From assembly GCA_027487315.1 (NCBI GenBank), contig JAIYDW010000017.1:1-64000 (forward strand): a stretch of 64,000 nt of DNA, given 5' to 3'. Both the position numbers and the translations under genes were made by a program. The notes under the pieces were generated by a model. It had not been told where the DNA came from, ran no database searches, and saw nothing but the letters and a program-made list of their open reading frames with translations. Positions 63,308 through 64,000 of the stretch are shown here, in pieces (the first letter of the stretch is position 1; each line of letters opens with the position of its first letter). Source of the DNA: Verrucomicrobiaceae bacterium (lineage in GTDB: Bacteria > Verrucomicrobiota > Verrucomicrobiia > Verrucomicrobiales > Verrucomicrobiaceae).

Positions 63308-64000
63308 ATGCCTCCAGAACACGAAGCTCTCCACATTCTCACCTGCCAGAAGTTCCCCAAACTGACCGGCCTCCCCTGTGAGTTCGAGCCAATCCTCAAA
63401 GGCGGCTCCGATCGCCACTACTATCGCCTCTCCTGGCCCGACTCCAGCCAACAGCCCATGATCCTCATGGTCTACACCAACGCCCGCCGCGACAACCCCA
63501 AGTTCGCCCCCGCCACCCAGCGCCTCACCGCCCTCGGCGTCCACGTCCCCACCATCTTCCACCACGACGAAAGCCGCCTCTGCATCTGGCTCCAAGACCT
63601 CGGTCGGGACGACCTCCACGCCCACCGCGACGAACCCTGGGATGTCCTCCGCCCCTGGTATGAAGCCACGCTCCAGGAAGCCGCCAAAATCCACGCCATC
63701 ACAGAAACCCAACTCACCGCCAAAGATCAAGACGAACTCGAACCCCCCTTCGACGACTCCCTCTACCTCTGGGAGCAAGACTACTTCCTCGACCACTTCG
63801 TCCGCGGCCACCTCCAAAAAGAGTTCCCGGACGAAAACAGCGCCCCCATCGAGCAAGCCTTCACCGATCTCCGCCGACGCCTCACCGCCCTGCCCCGCTG
63901 CCTCGTCCATCGCGACTTCCAGAGCCAAAACGTCCTCATTCACGAAAATCGCGCCTGGCTCGTCGACTACCAGGGCCTCCGCCTCGGCCTCGCCGAATAC
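63308..64000 (+). CDS. Partial aminoglycoside-phosphotransferase-fold kinase, AmgK-like (3' end missing)
   Basis: 231 residues from ATG 63308, running open to the window end. It has the APH/choline-kinase fold: LKGGSDRHYYRL as the nucleotide-binding start, IWLQDLGRDDL, the catalytic-loop motif LVHRDFQSQNVLI and the metal-binding motif WLVDYQGLRLG. AmgK phosphorylates MurNAc/GlcNAc at the anomeric position, supplying the substrate of MurU, whose likely gene is 19 bp upstream. The Pseudomonas order is amgK-murU; here it is reversed. Full length is probably about 330 residues. Confidence 0.85.
   Translation, partial: MPPEHEALHILTCQKFPKLTGLPCEFEPILKGGSDRHYYRLSWPDSSQQPMILMVYTNARRDNPKFAPATQRLTALGVHVPTIFHHDESRLCIWLQDLGRDDLHAHRDEPWDVLRPWYEATLQEAAKIHAITETQLTAKDQDELEPPFDDSLYLWEQDYFLDHFVRGHLQKEFPDENSAPIEQAFTDLRRRLTALPRCLVHRDFQSQNVLIHENRAWLVDYQGLRLGLAEY

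Overview
The window looks like chromosome from a Gram-negative member of the PVC group, most likely Verrucomicrobia (Verrucomicrobiaceae-like). The reasons are: tandem DUF1800/DUF1501 gene pairs; Planctomycete/Verrucomicrobium-type cytochrome c proteins; ThuA, ceramidase-like and Gfo/Idh/MocA proteins; an outer-membrane block (bamA, skp, lpxD); high G+C with C-rich third codon positions; and few Shine-Dalgarno sites. No rRNA, tRNA, CRISPR array or complete insertion sequence was seen. Both ends cut through genes.

Layout. 1-6.9 kb: a partial heme-binding HEAT protein, a small membrane protein, ppnP and thuA-like genes, and a secreted FAD oxidoreductase divergent from a LacI-type regulator with a 13-bp palindrome between them. 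7.0-8.5 kb: the outstanding gene of the window, a protein with a Sec7 domain, a RalF-like Sec7-capping domain and a C-terminal RGS-like domain, all eukaryote-type signalling modules. 8.6-13.8 kb: L,D-transpeptidase, rhodanese, PrsW-type membrane protease, FG-GAP protein, purT. 13.9-22.4 kb: ceramidase-like, Gfo/Idh/MocA, beta-helix and PQQ-propeller secreted proteins, a VapBC-like toxin-antitoxin pair, two copies of a ~170-bp inverted-repeat element, and two small exported proteins of unknown function.

22.6-26.0 kb: a metal-binding-type exported protein divergent from a fusion of MbnP and the MbnH/MauG-type di-heme enzyme, which are normally two genes. A MITE-like element with 17-bp terminal inverted repeats and an exact 5-bp target duplication sits in the fusion gene's stop codon. 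26.0-43.4 kb: two tandem DUF1800-DUF1501 pairs on the minus strand, with giant multidomain DUF1800 proteins (2079 and about 2490 aa) carrying TSP3-like, Calx-beta, PA14, Ig-like and CHRD modules plus repeated beta modules inserted inside other domains.

43.6-47.7 kb: an eight-heme cytochrome with HEAT and TPR repeats, then a one-heme lipoprotein, an anchored cupredoxin and an OsmC protein. 47.7-64 kb: mostly housekeeping. SNF2 helicase overlaps mazG; then trxA with a clear terminator, a second VapBC-like pair, lysA, lpxD, skp, bamA, leuC, a serine hydrolase, a TPR protein, and a murU/amgK-like peptidoglycan-recycling pair running off the end.

Most genes are in short operons or singletons. The strongest candidate for an undescribed system is the RalF-like Sec7-RGS protein. 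Next come the fused MbnP-MbnH copper protein and the beta-module insertions in the DUF1800 proteins.
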